From NCBI RefSeq assembly GCF_003601975.1, contig NZ_QZWZ01000003.1:62001-126000 (forward strand): a DNA stretch of 64,000 nucleotides, written 5' to 3'. Positions 35,901-44,961 of the stretch are shown piece by piece. Every line of letters begins with the position of its first letter. Within the stretch, counting starts at the first letter, position 1. Origin of the DNA: Mesorhizobium waimense (GTDB lineage Bacteria; Pseudomonadota; Alphaproteobacteria; Rhizobiales; Rhizobiaceae). Below the pieces are notes generated by a model. It did no database searches and was not told the origin of the DNA. It saw only the letters and a list, made by a program, of their open reading frames with translations. The position numbers and the translations under genes are program-made.

Positions 35901-36944
35901 CTATTGCGGCAAGGCAATCTGCATCTTCACTTCGCCTTTTGGGGCGGATGCGGCGATTTCAAACGCGCGAACGCTGTCTTCGAATTCGAATGTGCGGGTG
36001 ATCAGCGGCTTCACGTCGATCGCGCCGGAGGACAGCATGGCAACGCAGCGCGGGAAGACGTGGGCATAGCGGAAGACATGCTCGACGCGCGCCTCGCGCA
36101 CCATCGCCTTGCCGACGTCGTATTTGATGTCGTGCATCTGCACGCCGACGAACACCACCCGGCCAGCCGGACAGAGCGGATCGAAGACCCCTTCCGCGGC
36201 GCGCGGGCTGCCCGAGCATTCGAACACGATCTCCACGCCCCAGCCATCGGTTGCGGCGAGAATTTCCCTGGCCAGATCCTGACGCGCGACATTGATCGGC
36301 GTGATCGCGCCTAGCTTCGCTGCGAGCTCGAGTTTGGTGTCGTCGACGTCCGATACGAAGACACGCGCACAGCCTGCCGCCAGCGCCGAAAGTGCGGTGA
36401 CCAGGCCGATCGGCCCGGCGCCCATCACCAGTGCGATATCACCCGGCTTCACCTGCGCCTTGGTGGCGGCGTGGACGCCCACGGCCAGCGGCTCCACCAT
36501 GGCCGCCTCGGCGAACGAAACGTTGCCGGGGAGCTTGAAGGTGAAATTTTCCGGATGCACGACGCTCGGCCGCAGGACGCCATGGATCGGCGGCGTCGCC
36601 CAAAAACGAACCGCCGGATCGATATTGTACAGACCCATGCGCGTCGCGCGACTGTTGGGGTCAGGAATGCCCGGCTCCATGCACACCCGGTCGCCGACCT
36701 TCAGCGACGTCACCTCGGCACCTGTCTCCGCGACAATGCCCGACGCCTCATGGCCAAGGATCATCGGCGCCTTCACCTGGAATGGGCCGGCCCCGCCATG
36801 CGTATAGTAGTGCACATCCGAGCCGCAGATGCCGACGGTGTGCAGTCTGATGCGCACGTCGCGAGCGCCGAGCACCTCCTCGCGCTCGATCGGGAAATCG
36901 CGCAGCGACAGTTTCAGCTTTTCTTCCAGCACCAACGACTTCAT
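35901..36944 (-). CDS. Medium-chain dehydrogenase, sorbitol/xylitol (L-iditol 2-dehydrogenase) type
   Basis: 347 residues. The catalytic-zinc region [14 protein letters not shown] and GHEASGIV is present, and the NAD loop is [13 protein letters not shown]. The lobe that in many relatives holds a structural zinc through four cysteines reads [14 protein letters not shown], with no cysteine, so that metal is probably absent. It oxidises a polyol at C2 to a ketose. Its location inside a sugar importer operon supports a polyol substrate. Which polyol is not determinable. Confidence 0.9.
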   Translation of the reverse strand: MKSLVLEEKLKLSLRDFPIEREEVLGARDVRIRLHTVGICGSDVHYYTHGGAGPFQVKAPMILGHEASGIVAETGAEVTSLKVGDRVCMEPGIPDPNSRATRMGLYNIDPAVRFWATPPIHGVLRPSVVHPENFTFKLPGNVSFAEAAMVEPLAVGVHAATKAQVKPGDIALVMGAGPIGLVTALSALAAGCARVFVSDVDDTKLELAAKLGAITPINVARQDLAREILAATDGWGVEIVFECSGSPRAAEGVFDPLCPAGRVVFVGVQMHDIKYDVGKAMVREARVEHVFRYAHVFPRCVAMLSSGAIDVKPLITRTFEFEDSVRAFEIAASAPKGEVKMQIALPQ

Positions 36945-36974
36945 GAGCCTGCGTTCCTCCTCTTGTCTCCCGCG

Positions 36975-37214
36975 CTAACCACGCCAGACGATCAGCACGC
37001 CCAATACGATCGCCAGGACATGGCAGACGGACAATGGGATCGACTGTTCGAGGAACCGCATCCAGAACAGTTCGAGCGCAACGAACAGATAGATGCCGAC
37101 AAAAACCCGGTCGAACCAGTTGGTGACGATCGGCAGAAAACCGGTGCGTTGCGGGCTTGCGACGATGGTGTTGGCTTCGTCGTCCGCCTCATCGAGATCG
37201 ATCATGTGTTCCAT
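36975..37214 (-). CDS. Small two-helix membrane protein in sugar ABC operon
   Basis: 79 residues starting MEHMIDLDEAD. An acidic cytosolic head is followed by two hydrophobic stretches (FVGIYLFVALELFW and SVCHVLAIVLGVLIVW) joined by a short loop. It sits between a permease gene (4 bases upstream) and the polyol dehydrogenase gene, so it is cotranscribed with the importer. Similar small membrane proteins occur in some rhizobial CUT1 importer operons; their role is unknown. It could be an accessory subunit of the permease. Confidence 0.7.
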   Translation of the reverse strand: MEHMIDLDEADDEANTIVASPQRTGFLPIVTNWFDRVFVGIYLFVALELFWMRFLEQSIPLSVCHVLAIVLGVLIVWRG

Positions 37215-37218
37215 GGAA

Positions 37219-38055
37219 CTACTCCTTGACCGCGCCAAAGGTCAGACCGGCCACGATGTGCCGCTGGACAACCGAGAAGATCAACAGGGCCGGGACAAGC
37301 GTGATGATGGCAATGGACGCCATCGTGCCCCACTCGGTTCCGGTCGTCGTGACATACTCCGACAGGCCGGTGGTGATGGTGCGCGCGTTGAAGCTGGTCA
37401 GCGTCGCGGCGAGCAGGAATTCGTTCCAGGCGAACACCCAGGTCAGGATCAGGGTGACGGCGAGGCCGGGCCGCGCGAGCGGAAAGATCACTTCGCGGAT
37501 CACCTGCCAGGTCGTGGCACCGTCGACGGTTGCGGCCTCGTCCAGTTCCTTGGGAATTGCGTCGATCGTCGGCCTGAGCGTCCAGATGGCGAAAGGCAGG
37601 TTGAAGGTGCAGTAGAGCAGGATCATGCCGGTGCGCGTGTCGTAGAGCTTCCACTCACCGATGGTGAACACCTGCGTGAAGAGCAAGAAGAAGGGCAGCA
37701 GGAACACCGCGGCCGGCGCCATGCGGTTGGTGATCGTCCAGAAGAAGATGTTTTCCTTTCCGGCCAAATCGAAGCGCGAGAGCGCGTAGCAGGCCATGAA
37801 GGCAAGAACGGTCACCAGCACCGCATTGCCGGTCGAGATGACGATGGAGTTGAACATGTAGCGGCGCAACGTGTCGTCGCCGAGAACCTTGACGTAGTTC
37901 TTCCAGTAGACGGTCTCGAGCAGCACGCTTGGCGTGGTGAACAGCTCGACCGCTGGCTTTACCGAGATCACGAACAGCCAATAGATCGGAAACAGCGTCA
38001 GCAGGCTGAGCAAGGTCCACAGCAGGATGGAGAAAACCGGACTGTTGGCGCGCAT
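37219..38055 (-). CDS. Sugar ABC transporter permease, MalG type
   Basis: 278 residues with about six membrane segments. The cytoplasmic EAA loop is seen as [29 protein letters not shown]. The N-terminus [13 protein letters not shown] leads directly into segment 1. The start overlaps the stop of the other permease by one base (TGATG), which couples their translation. It forms the import channel with the MalF-type protein. Confidence 0.92.
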   Translation of the reverse strand: MRANSPVFSILLWTLLSLLTLFPIYWLFVISVKPAVELFTTPSVLLETVYWKNYVKVLGDDTLRRYMFNSIVISTGNAVLVTVLAFMACYALSRFDLAGKENIFFWTITNRMAPAAVFLLPFFLLFTQVFTIGEWKLYDTRTGMILLYCTFNLPFAIWTLRPTIDAIPKELDEAATVDGATTWQVIREVIFPLARPGLAVTLILTWVFAWNEFLLAATLTSFNARTITTGLSEYVTTTGTEWGTMASIAIITLVPALLIFSVVQRHIVAGLTFGAVKE

Positions 38056-38936
38056 CAGGAAGGCCTCTTCTGGTCGCGCCGGGCGACAAGGGCGACATAG
38101 AGCAGCCAGCACATCACAAGTGTGAGGTACAGGACGATGATCGACGTGGCCGAGCCGTAGCCGTAGTCGGTCTTGGGAAACACGATCTTCCAGATGTGCA
38201 GGCCGAGATAGCGCGTCGCGGCGCCGGGGCCGCCGCCGGTCAGCATCCACACTTCATCGACGGTGCGCAACGCGTCCATGAGACGAATGAAGACCGTCGC
38301 CAGGATCGCCGGGCGGATCATCGGCAAGGTGACGTGCCAGAAGATCTGCCACCTATTGGCGCCATCGATCTGGGCCTGTTCGAACGGCTCCTTGGGGAGC
38401 GAAACCAATGCGGCAAGCAGCGTCAGCGTCACCAGCGGCGTCCAGTGCCAGATATCCATGATGACGGTGAGCGCAAAGGCCATGGTCGCGTCACGACCGA
38501 TATTGAGGTCGTAGCCGAACCAGGATTTCAACAGGTACGGGATGATGCCGATGCTGGGCGTCGTCATTAGGCGCCAGACTGACCCGACGACGATCGGCGC
38601 CACGATCAGGGGCAGGGTGTGGATCGTGCGGAACAATCCCCGGCCGGGAAACTCACGCATGAACAGCTGCGCCAGAAGGTAGCCAAGGATGACTTCGCTC
38701 ACGACGGCGAAGAAGGCGAACTTCAGCGTGAACGCGATGGAAGTCAGGAACTCGTTGTCGAAGACGAGACGGCGGAAATTGTCGGCGCCGTTGTAGATCA
38801 TGTAGGGATTTGCGCCGAACGGGTTCCATTGATGGAAGGCCACATAGAGCACGTACAGAAATGGGACGATGCCGAAGATCCCCAGGATCGCAATCGTCGG
38901 GGCGAGCATCAGCCATCCCACTCTGTTTGATCGCAT
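38055..38936 (-). CDS. Sugar ABC transporter permease, MalF type
   Basis: 293 residues and six predicted membrane segments. The EAA loop reads [18 protein letters not shown]. The ATG at 38936 is preceded by GGGGAG at a normal distance; a start 30 bases upstream is also in frame. It partners the MalG-type permease. It is separated from the solute-binding-protein gene by a strong hairpin and a short palindrome, implying lower expression than the binding protein. Confidence 0.92.
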   Translation of the reverse strand: MRSNRVGWLMLAPTIAILGIFGIVPFLYVLYVAFHQWNPFGANPYMIYNGADNFRRLVFDNEFLTSIAFTLKFAFFAVVSEVILGYLLAQLFMREFPGRGLFRTIHTLPLIVAPIVVGSVWRLMTTPSIGIIPYLLKSWFGYDLNIGRDATMAFALTVIMDIWHWTPLVTLTLLAALVSLPKEPFEQAQIDGANRWQIFWHVTLPMIRPAILATVFIRLMDALRTVDEVWMLTGGGPGAATRYLGLHIWKIVFPKTDYGYGSATSIIVLYLTLVMCWLLYVALVARRDQKRPS

Positions 38937-38972
38937 CAAACCACTCCCCTGGCAGGCATTGTCCACGACATT

Positions 38973-38989
38973 CTCGCGAATTTCGCGAG
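38973..38989. promoter_or_regulatory. 17-base palindrome CTCGCGAA-T-TTCGCGAG
   Basis: Two perfect 8-base arms around one base, lying between the intercistronic terminator and the permease start. The near-absent loop makes a protein-binding site more likely than an RNA hairpin. It could regulate an internal promoter for the permease genes. Confidence 0.4.
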
Positions 38990-39003
38990 GCGGCGAAAAT
39001 ACA

Positions 39004-39032
39004 CTCGGGCCGCCGCTTCACGGCGGCCCGAG
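39004..39032 (-). terminator. Strong intercistronic hairpin after solute-binding-protein gene
   Basis: A perfect 12-base-pair GC stem (39004-39015 with 39021-39032) with a 5-base loop. On the minus strand it is followed by TGTATTTT. It lies 17 bases after the binding-protein stop. It should terminate most transcripts and let only some reach the permease genes, a common way to make excess binding protein. Confidence 0.8.
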
Positions 39033-39048
39033 GTTTAGGTTCGCGAAG

Positions 39049-40482
39049 CTACTTGCGGTAGCCGAGGTTCTTCAGTTCCGCCTCGGCGGCAGCAGCCATC
39101 TGGTCGAGCCCATCGTCGGACGACACCTCGCCCAACAGGATCTTGTAGAAGATCGGCGCCGTGGCTTCACGCACCTGCGCGTGGAACGGATAGGGCGGTG
39201 CGCCGGCAAACAGCTTTCCGTCGTTCTTGAGCATGGTGTAGTAGCCGTTGAGCTTCTTATCCATCTCGATCACTTTCGGATCGTCGTAGGTTGCCGTGTT
39301 GGTGATGCGGGGTGCTGCCACCGCCCAATCGCCCTGGACCGAGTCCTGGCCGATATACTGCAGGAACAGCAGCGCCGCTTCCTTGTTCTTCGAAGTGACC
39401 GGAAGACCGAAGGCGCCGCCGTCATAATAGCCGATATAGCCCTTGCCGGCTTCAGCATCCTCCATGACGCCGGGAGCCAGCGGCGGCAGGGCGACGCCGA
39501 CATTGCCCACGACCTTCGACTTTTCCGCGTCGGCGGCAATCCATGCCGCGTTCTCGCCGTAGACCAGGCCCTGTGCCGCGCGGCCCGCCGCGAAGGTGGT
39601 GCCGACTTCGGTCCATGTGCTGGCCGGGGATTCCGGCGGGGCGATATCGCGCAGATGCAGCCAGTATTTGAGTGCTGCCTTGGCCTTGTCGCTGTTCATC
39701 GTGCCGCCATTGGCGACCGACGCCGAGTAGTTTTTCGAAGCGTCGATACCCCAGTTGTAGACACCGAAAGTGGGCGCGATGGATTCGAAGAACTCGTACC
39801 AGGAAGCAGGGTGGCCGGTATGCGCCTGCGCCGTGGTGCCCCACAGTTCCAGATTGTGGTCCTTGCCCCATTTGGTGAAGAACTCCGCGATCTGCGTGTA
39901 TTCCTCATGGGTCTTGGCCGGCACCAGGTCCTTGCCGGTTTCCTTCTTGAAGGCTTCCTTGATCGCCGGATCGTTGAACAGATCGGTCCGGTACAGATAG
40001 AGCTTGATGAAGGCTTCCATCGGAATGCCGAAAAGATCGCCGTCGGCATTTTTGAAATAGTTCGCAAACGTCGTGAAGTGGGTTTCGTCGTACTCCGGCG
40101 CTTTCAGCGACGGGTCGTCCTTCAGGGATTTCGTGATGTCGACCAGGAAGTCGCGGGCAAGGTAGGCGTAGATGATGTCCTGCTCGATATAGACCATGTC
40201 ATAGATGCCGGTCTTGGCTTCCATGTCCTTGATCGCCTTGTCGTACATCTGGTCCCAGGAGGTGGTCTCGATTTCCACCTTGATGCCCGTCGCCTTCTCG
40301 AAAGCGGGGGCGAGAACGTCCTTGATGTAGTTCGAAGGCGGGGTGCTTTCGGTCACGCCGTGCAGCGTCACACCCTTGTATTTCGCGCCGGCATCCGACC
40401 AGAAATCGGCTTTGGCGGGCATCACGCTGGTCATCAGGCTTACTGCCAATGCGGCAAGGCCCATTCTGAGTTCATGTTTCAT
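39049..40482 (-). CDS. Sugar ABC transporter solute-binding protein, family 1
   Basis: 477 residues with a Sec signal peptide ([20 protein letters not shown], cleavage near AKA-DF). The mature part is a two-lobed family-1 carbohydrate-binding protein. The YGENAAW and [11 protein letters not shown] stretches are typical pocket regions. It is the first gene of the importer operon. The ligand is presumably the polyol or sugar processed by the dehydrogenase at 35901. Upstream there is a 505-base gap with two inverted repeats. Confidence 0.92.
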   Translation of the reverse strand: MKHELRMGLAALAVSLMTSVMPAKADFWSDAGAKYKGVTLHGVTESTPPSNYIKDVLAPAFEKATGIKVEIETTSWDQMYDKAIKDMEAKTGIYDMVYIEQDIIYAYLARDFLVDITKSLKDDPSLKAPEYDETHFTTFANYFKNADGDLFGIPMEAFIKLYLYRTDLFNDPAIKEAFKKETGKDLVPAKTHEEYTQIAEFFTKWGKDHNLELWGTTAQAHTGHPASWYEFFESIAPTFGVYNWGIDASKNYSASVANGGTMNSDKAKAALKYWLHLRDIAPPESPASTWTEVGTTFAAGRAAQGLVYGENAAWIAADAEKSKVVGNVGVALPPLAPGVMEDAEAGKGYIGYYDGGAFGLPVTSKNKEAALLFLQYIGQDSVQGDWAVAAPRITNTATYDDPKVIEMDKKLNGYYTMLKNDGKLFAGAPPYPFHAQVREATAPIFYKILLGEVSSDDGLDQMAAAAEAELKNLGYRK

Positions 40483-40581
40483 TTTTCACTCCTCCAACAA
40501 AACATTGACTGTCAGTCGTCCATTCTGCGATCGCCGTGTTCCACCCCTCAGGAACGGCACCTCCTGGTCACCCGGACATGG

Positions 40582-40597
40582 CTGAAACCCGTTTCAG
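40582..40597. promoter_or_regulatory. Palindrome CTGAAAC-CC-GTTTCAG, candidate operator
   Basis: Perfect 7-base arms around CC, 100 bases upstream of the solute-binding-protein gene and oriented to lie in its promoter region. It looks like a LacI- or similar-type dimer site, although the nearest regulator gene encodes an AraC protein, which usually prefers direct repeats. Confidence 0.4.
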
Positions 40598-40631
40598 GCC
40601 GATGCGCACCGGTCCGTCCTGCCGGAAAAGT

Positions 40632-40661
40632 GGCACCCGGAAAGAGAACTCCCCGGGTGCC
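40632..40661. other. Hairpin GGCACCCGG/CCGGGTGCC in the 505-base gap
   Basis: A perfect 9-base-pair stem (40632-40640 with 40653-40661) and a 12-base loop. No T tract follows on either strand, so it is not a typical terminator. It could fold in a leader RNA of the importer operon, or bind protein. The rest of 40483-40987 shows only short shadow frames and no gene I can support. Confidence 0.45.
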
Positions 40662-40987
40662 GGCCCTGGGAGGCAAATCCAAGTCTACGGGCTCGAATGC
40701 AGTGGCTCCGTCGCGCGTCGATCGTGGCGCCATTCGCCGATCCCTGCCGGCAGTGCAGTTGCCATGACGCAGAACTTGGCGCGGCGTGACGCCTTCAAGA
40801 CAACGAAACGGCCTCTGTGGTTCCCGCAAAGACATCCTCCCCGACCGGTGCCTGAGATTGAAAGCTCAGCGACACGGATCCTCCTGCGTTCGAGAATTTG
40901 TTCTGCCTGCGGCCTCGCTCCCCTGGGGCATTCCGATGAACTTAGTGCGGGGACATCCCCCCATGCCACGCGTGGTTTGCAGGCGAT

Positions 40988-41944
40988 CTATACTTTTTCG
41001 CCGACTGCGCGCGAGCCGCCTGACCAGGCGCGGATCTCCCTGAACGGATCGGCGCGCGCCTCAGTCCCGATCTTGTGGGCATTGCGCCGGTAGTCCGACG
41101 GCGTACGCCCGCAGATCTTGAAGAACTGTCGGTTAAAATTGGCGATGTTGTTGAACCCGACTTCGAAGCAGATGTCGGTAATCGGCCGATAAGTCTGCGT
41201 CAGCAGTGAGCAGGCTGCATATATGCGCGCAAGGATGACGTATCGGGCAAATGTGTGGCCTGTCTGCCGCTTGAAGAAACGTGAAAATGCTTGCGGTTCC
41301 AGCCCGCAGAGCCTTGCAACGAACGGCAGGTCGATATCGTCGCTATAGTGGTCCAGAACATAGCGCATTGCCACGTCGAGTTCCGGCGGCAATTCCGCCT
41401 GCGCGGAGGTGGGCGCCAGCCGCGAGAGCCTGCGGCGGTCGCCAGGATTGCGGGCCAGCGTGATCATCAATTGCAGAAAGAGCACCACACGCTCGGCACC
41501 TTGGGCGGCGCCGATCTGTGCGAGCAGTCGCTGCCCAGCGAGAGCGGTGGCCCCGCGAAACTCCACTCCGTAGACCGCGTCGTCATAGAGCGGCCGGATA
41601 GTTCCGAGTTCAGGACAGAAGCCGGTGACCCGATCGGCCCATTCGCGGCTGAACTGGATCAGCATGTCGCGATTGCGAATTGTCTTCCCGGGTTCAATAT
41701 CGCTGACCCAATTGTGCGGGACGTTCGGCCCGGTCAGGACCAGGCAGCCTGGTGCGAATTCTCCAATATGATCTCCCACCATCATGACGCCCGAAGTCGT
41801 TCGCGTCAGGTGCAGTTCGTACTCCGGATGATAATGCCACTTGGCTTTGAAGAACGGATAGTCATGCATGCTCCAGCGGAACGATTCCGCCGGGGGACAT
41901 ATGATCATTTCGAAGTCCGGAACGATCTTCAGAGCGGGCTTCAT
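40988..41944 (-). CDS. AraC-family transcriptional regulator with cupin sensor domain
   Basis: 318 residues. The N-terminal cupin (KWHYHPEYELHL, APGCLVLTGPNVPHNW) would bind a sugar ligand. The C-terminal double HTH runs through ITDICFEVGFNNIANFNRQF and CGRTPSDYR. The ATG at 41944 follows an AAGGAG site; a longer frame upstream is not domain-like. It lies between the importer operon and the epimerase/ROK/kinase genes. It probably activates the importer operon when substrate is present. Confidence 0.9.
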   Translation of the reverse strand: MKPALKIVPDFEMIICPPAESFRWSMHDYPFFKAKWHYHPEYELHLTRTTSGVMMVGDHIGEFAPGCLVLTGPNVPHNWVSDIEPGKTIRNRDMLIQFSREWADRVTGFCPELGTIRPLYDDAVYGVEFRGATALAGQRLLAQIGAAQGAERVVLFLQLMITLARNPGDRRRLSRLAPTSAQAELPPELDVAMRYVLDHYSDDIDLPFVARLCGLEPQAFSRFFKRQTGHTFARYVILARIYAACSLLTQTYRPITDICFEVGFNNIANFNRQFFKICGRTPSDYRRNAHKIGTEARADPFREIRAWSGGSRAVGEKV

Positions 41945-41994
41945 TGAGTGGCTCCTTCCCGCTAACGCAGCGACCGCTTGATCCGCAGTCTCCC

Positions 41995-42093
41995 TAGAGC
42001 GGTTCAGCTTTTGATGGAATCGCCGCCCCGCTCTAAGTATTTGTTTTACGCAATTCCGGACGGAAAACCGCTGCGCACTTTTCCTGGAATTGC
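41995..42093. repeat. Two-hairpin intergenic mosaic repeat (RIME-like, Mesorhizobium type)
   Basis: TAGAGCGG (41995-42002) pairs with CCGCTCTA (42028-42035), and GCAATTCC (42050-42057) with GGAATTGC (42086-42093). From memory this arrangement and sequence style match a dispersed intergenic repeat common in Mesorhizobium. It lies in the 572-base gap 41945-42516. The remaining part of the gap, 42094-42440, shows no gene or clear signal. Confidence 0.75.
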
Positions 42094-42447
42094 TCTGGCC
42101 CTTCGGCAAGGGGTTCTCCCTCGGCGGCAGACCAACACCTCCACTTGCCCGGGGCTTATCGAAGACCGTCGCCGACCGGACGGTGATCAATCCTCACAGC
42201 CTTGCAGGTCATTCAGTGCGCACAGGGTCACCGAACAAATACAGTGAACGACGCCATCAGGCGAAACATGACACAAGGTACCGCGCACTCAGGGCGCCGG
42301 CTCGACGGATCCTCCTCCAATGCTCTGGTGCTTTTTCCAGGCTTATATGTTGCTTAATGAGACAAATTAGAGCTTTCCGTTGAGCTGTCAATCATTTTTG
42401 TTCGAAAAGCGGAATCAGACGGAACCGTCGCGCGCTTCGTATGACTC

Positions 42448-42493
42448 TTGACATGAACCTGGTTTGGATATTTTGTTGTGCTATGCAACATAG
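42448..42493 (+). promoter_or_regulatory. Promoter and palindrome CTATG-CAA-CATAG before the epimerase gene
   Basis: TTGACA at 42448-42453 and TATTTT at 42469-42474 give a possible promoter with a short 15-base spacer. The palindrome CTATGCAACATAG (42481-42493) follows immediately and reads TATGTTGCATA on the minus strand. The same core occurs at 44790 before the kinase gene. The position just downstream of the promoter suits repression by the ROK protein encoded between the two sites. Confidence 0.55.
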
Positions 42494-42516
42494 ATTGCGT
42501 CTTGGAGGAGCTGCAC

Positions 42517-43401
42517 ATGCGCAGATTGGGCATTCATTCATTCGTTTGGACCGGCGGCGGCACCCAGGCCATGCTCGAGGAGGCGATGGAGAATTCGGCC
42601 GCATGCGGCTACCATCTGATCGAGTTCGCGTATCTGCGACCCGAAAAGTTCGACCTCGACCGCCTCGCCAGGAAGGCTGAGGCGCTGGGCCTCGAAATCG
42701 CCGTCACGATGGGCCTTCCGCTAGGCGCCGACGTGTCAAGCGAGGATGCCGCCGTCGTCAAGGCCGGCGAGGACTTGCTCACCGGCGCGGTCGCGGCCGT
42801 TCGAGATATCGGCGGCACCAAGCTTGGCGGCATTCTCTATTCGGCCCACACGAAATATTCGACCATGCCAAGCGATCGCGGCCGCAAGAACAGCATTGCA
42901 GCCATTGCGCGGACGGCCGATGCGGCAAAGACGGCCGGCGTCGATCTGGTCCTTGAGGTCGTCAACAGGTTCGAGACGAACCTCTTGAACACGGCGGCTC
43001 AAGGCCTCGACTTCATCAAGGCGACCGGCTCCGATCACGTCAGGCTCCATCTCGACACGTTTCATATGAACATCGAGGAAGCGAACCCGGCGGCGGCCAT
43101 TCGTCTGGCCGGCGACAAGATCGGCTATTTCCACATCGGCGAAAGCAATCGCGGCTACCTCGGCGACGGGGTGATCGATTTCGATCGCATCTTCGATGCC
43201 TTGCTCGATATCGACTACGAGCGCGACGTGACGTTCGAATCGTTCTCCAGCGCCGTGGTCGACGAAGGTCTTTCGCTGGCATGCGCGATCTGGCGCGATA
43301 CCTGGACCGAGAACATGCCGCTGGCAAGCCACGCAAAGGCCTTCATCGACCTAAAAATGGAAGAGGCGGTTCGCCGGCGAACGACGAACGCCCGTCCATA
43401 G
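42517..43401 (+). CDS. Xylose-isomerase-like TIM barrel, ketose 3-epimerase type
   Basis: 294 residues. Metal and substrate residues typical of D-tagatose or D-psicose 3-epimerases are visible: Glu in VLEVVNRFE, Asp and His in LHLDTFHMNIEE, His in YFHIGESNRG, and a late Glu in DVTFESFSS. GGAGGAGCTGCAC precedes the ATG at 42517. It would epimerise a ketose (or ketose phosphate) at C3 before phosphorylation by the PfkB kinase at 44962. It probably shares a transcript with the ROK gene 86 bases downstream. Confidence 0.86.
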   Translation: MRRLGIHSFVWTGGGTQAMLEEAMENSAACGYHLIEFAYLRPEKFDLDRLARKAEALGLEIAVTMGLPLGADVSSEDAAVVKAGEDLLTGAVAAVRDIGGTKLGGILYSAHTKYSTMPSDRGRKNSIAAIARTADAAKTAGVDLVLEVVNRFETNLLNTAAQGLDFIKATGSDHVRLHLDTFHMNIEEANPAAAIRLAGDKIGYFHIGESNRGYLGDGVIDFDRIFDALLDIDYERDVTFESFSSAVVDEGLSLACAIWRDTWTENMPLASHAKAFIDLKMEEAVRRRTTNARP

Positions 43402-43487
43402 TTGCCGCCCGCTTGAGCGGCGTGTACCAAATGAGGGCTTGCGATCGCTTGCAACTGGCGGATCGCAGGTAGCCTGGAGAGACCTAC

Positions 43488-44720
43488 GTGAATGACCCGG
43501 CGTTGACCGCCAGTTCGCATCGCAGAATTCGACAAAGCAATGAAGTGGCGGCTCTGAGAGCCCTTCACCAGTTTGGACGACTGAGCCGAGCCGAACTCGC
43601 ACGCAAATTGCGTCTCAACCGCTCTTCGTCGGGGCATATCATCGCCAGCCTGACGGCAGACGGCCTGGTGCGCGAAGCCATCGAAGATCCGCCCGAACAA
43701 TCCGGTTATGCCCGGGTCGGCCGCCCCGGCATCATGCTCGAACTGGTGCCGGATGCCATATTCTTCCTTGGGGTGGAGATCGGTGTCGAGCATATCAGCA
43801 CGGTCGAGATCGATCTCGGGACCAACATCGTCTCGACGAATGTGGAACCGTTTGACGGGCCGTCGATCAGCGTCGAGGCCGCGGTCGATCGCGCGGTAAG
43901 CCTGGCCCTCCAATCCATTCCGGCGTCGAAGCTGGAGCGATGCGAAGGCTTTGGCGTCTCGACGCCGGCGCAGATGGACAAGCATGGCCTGGTCCGCCTG
44001 GCGCCGCTTCTCGGCTGGCGAAACGTTCATCTCGCCGAGCTGGTACGGGACGTCCTGCCGCTGCGCGTTCCGGTGCTTGCAGAGAACGATGCCAACGCAT
44101 TCGCCATCGGCGCGACCTACGGGCGCAGCGAGGCGCATTCAGGCGTGACGCTGTTTCTCGTGATGGAGAGCGGCGTCGGCGGCGGCATCATCATCGACGG
44201 CAATCTTTTTCGCGGCGCCAACGGGCTGGCAGGCGAGATCGGGCACCTGATCATCAGCGACGCGCCAGGCCCGCGTCGCAATCTGGAGCAGCTGATCGGC
44301 CTTGAAACCATCATGGGCGAATACCGCAAGACCTCAGCCCTCAGTCATCCGTCATTCGGCAACTTCCTTGCTGACGTCCAGGATCGGCTGCCCAGCGCCG
44401 TCTCCATTGCCGAGCAGTGGGCAAAGGCCCTGGCAACAGGGCTTGTGCAGGCCTGCCGGATCATCGACGCCGACCGGATCGTGCTGGGCGGTTCGGTCGC
44501 CGCACTCTATCCGCTGATGGCTGCCAGGGTGGCCGCACATATCCACGCCATTCAGGAATCAAGCTTCCCGTTCCCATCGATCACGGTGAACGATGAAGGA
44601 ACTGTCGGTTCCGCTTTCGGTGCAGCCTGCATGCTGCACCAGCGTTATTTGTCCCTGGAGAGCCAGCGCTTCGCCGACGACACGGCCGAATTCGAAGAGC
44701 CACAGGCAGCGGAAGGGTGA
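43488..44720 (+). CDS. ROK-family transcriptional repressor (NagC/Mlc/XylR type)
   Basis: 410 residues starting with GTG behind GGAGAG. The N-terminal winged helix (LSRAELARKLRLNRSSSGHIIASL) is followed by a ROK sugar-kinase-like domain with ENDANAFAIG and GVGGGIIIDG. The cysteine cluster that holds zinc in Mlc, NagC and most ROK kinases is absent: the stretch after GEIGHLIISD reads APGPRRNLEQ. It likely binds the repeated TATGTTGCATA sites on either side of its gene. Confidence 0.9.
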   Translation: MNDPALTASSHRRIRQSNEVAALRALHQFGRLSRAELARKLRLNRSSSGHIIASLTADGLVREAIEDPPEQSGYARVGRPGIMLELVPDAIFFLGVEIGVEHISTVEIDLGTNIVSTNVEPFDGPSISVEAAVDRAVSLALQSIPASKLERCEGFGVSTPAQMDKHGLVRLAPLLGWRNVHLAELVRDVLPLRVPVLAENDANAFAIGATYGRSEAHSGVTLFLVMESGVGGGIIIDGNLFRGANGLAGEIGHLIISDAPGPRRNLEQLIGLETIMGEYRKTSALSHPSFGNFLADVQDRLPSAVSIAEQWAKALATGLVQACRIIDADRIVLGGSVAALYPLMAARVAAHIHAIQESSFPFPSITVNDEGTVGSAFGAACMLHQRYLSLESQRFADDTAEFEEPQAAEG

Positions 44721-44789
44721 TCGGCGCCATCGTGAAGCCGCTGCAAAAGCGATCGCGCACTAATCACTGCAAACTCTCGACCCGATTAA

Positions 44790-44800
44790 TATGTTGCATA
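44790..44800. promoter_or_regulatory. TATG-TTG-CATA motif, second candidate ROK operator
   Basis: Identical to the minus-strand reading of the site at 42482-42492. It lies 70 bases after the ROK stop in the gap before the sugar-kinase gene. A possible long kinase start ATG (44791) falls inside the motif, which argues that translation begins further down. Confidence 0.55.
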
Positions 44801-44961
44801 AAAATACAAATGTCCATAACGTGCTATTTGGAGGAATAACAGCGCATTCCATCGTGGCCCGTCTCGGCCGCCGTTCGCTGCCAGTATCGGCGAGCAGCGC
44901 GTCCGCGAGACCTGCGGCAAGCGCGCTCCGATATCGACGTGCCCAACAGCCGAGCCATGCG

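Noticed and set aside
38869..40767. A 632-codon plus-strand open frame
   Set aside because: It is antisense to the solute-binding-protein gene, which has a clear signal peptide and family features.
44791..44961. Extended N-terminus of the PfkB kinase
   Set aside because: Arg/Ser/Ala-rich leader without kinase features, and its ATG lies inside a candidate operator.
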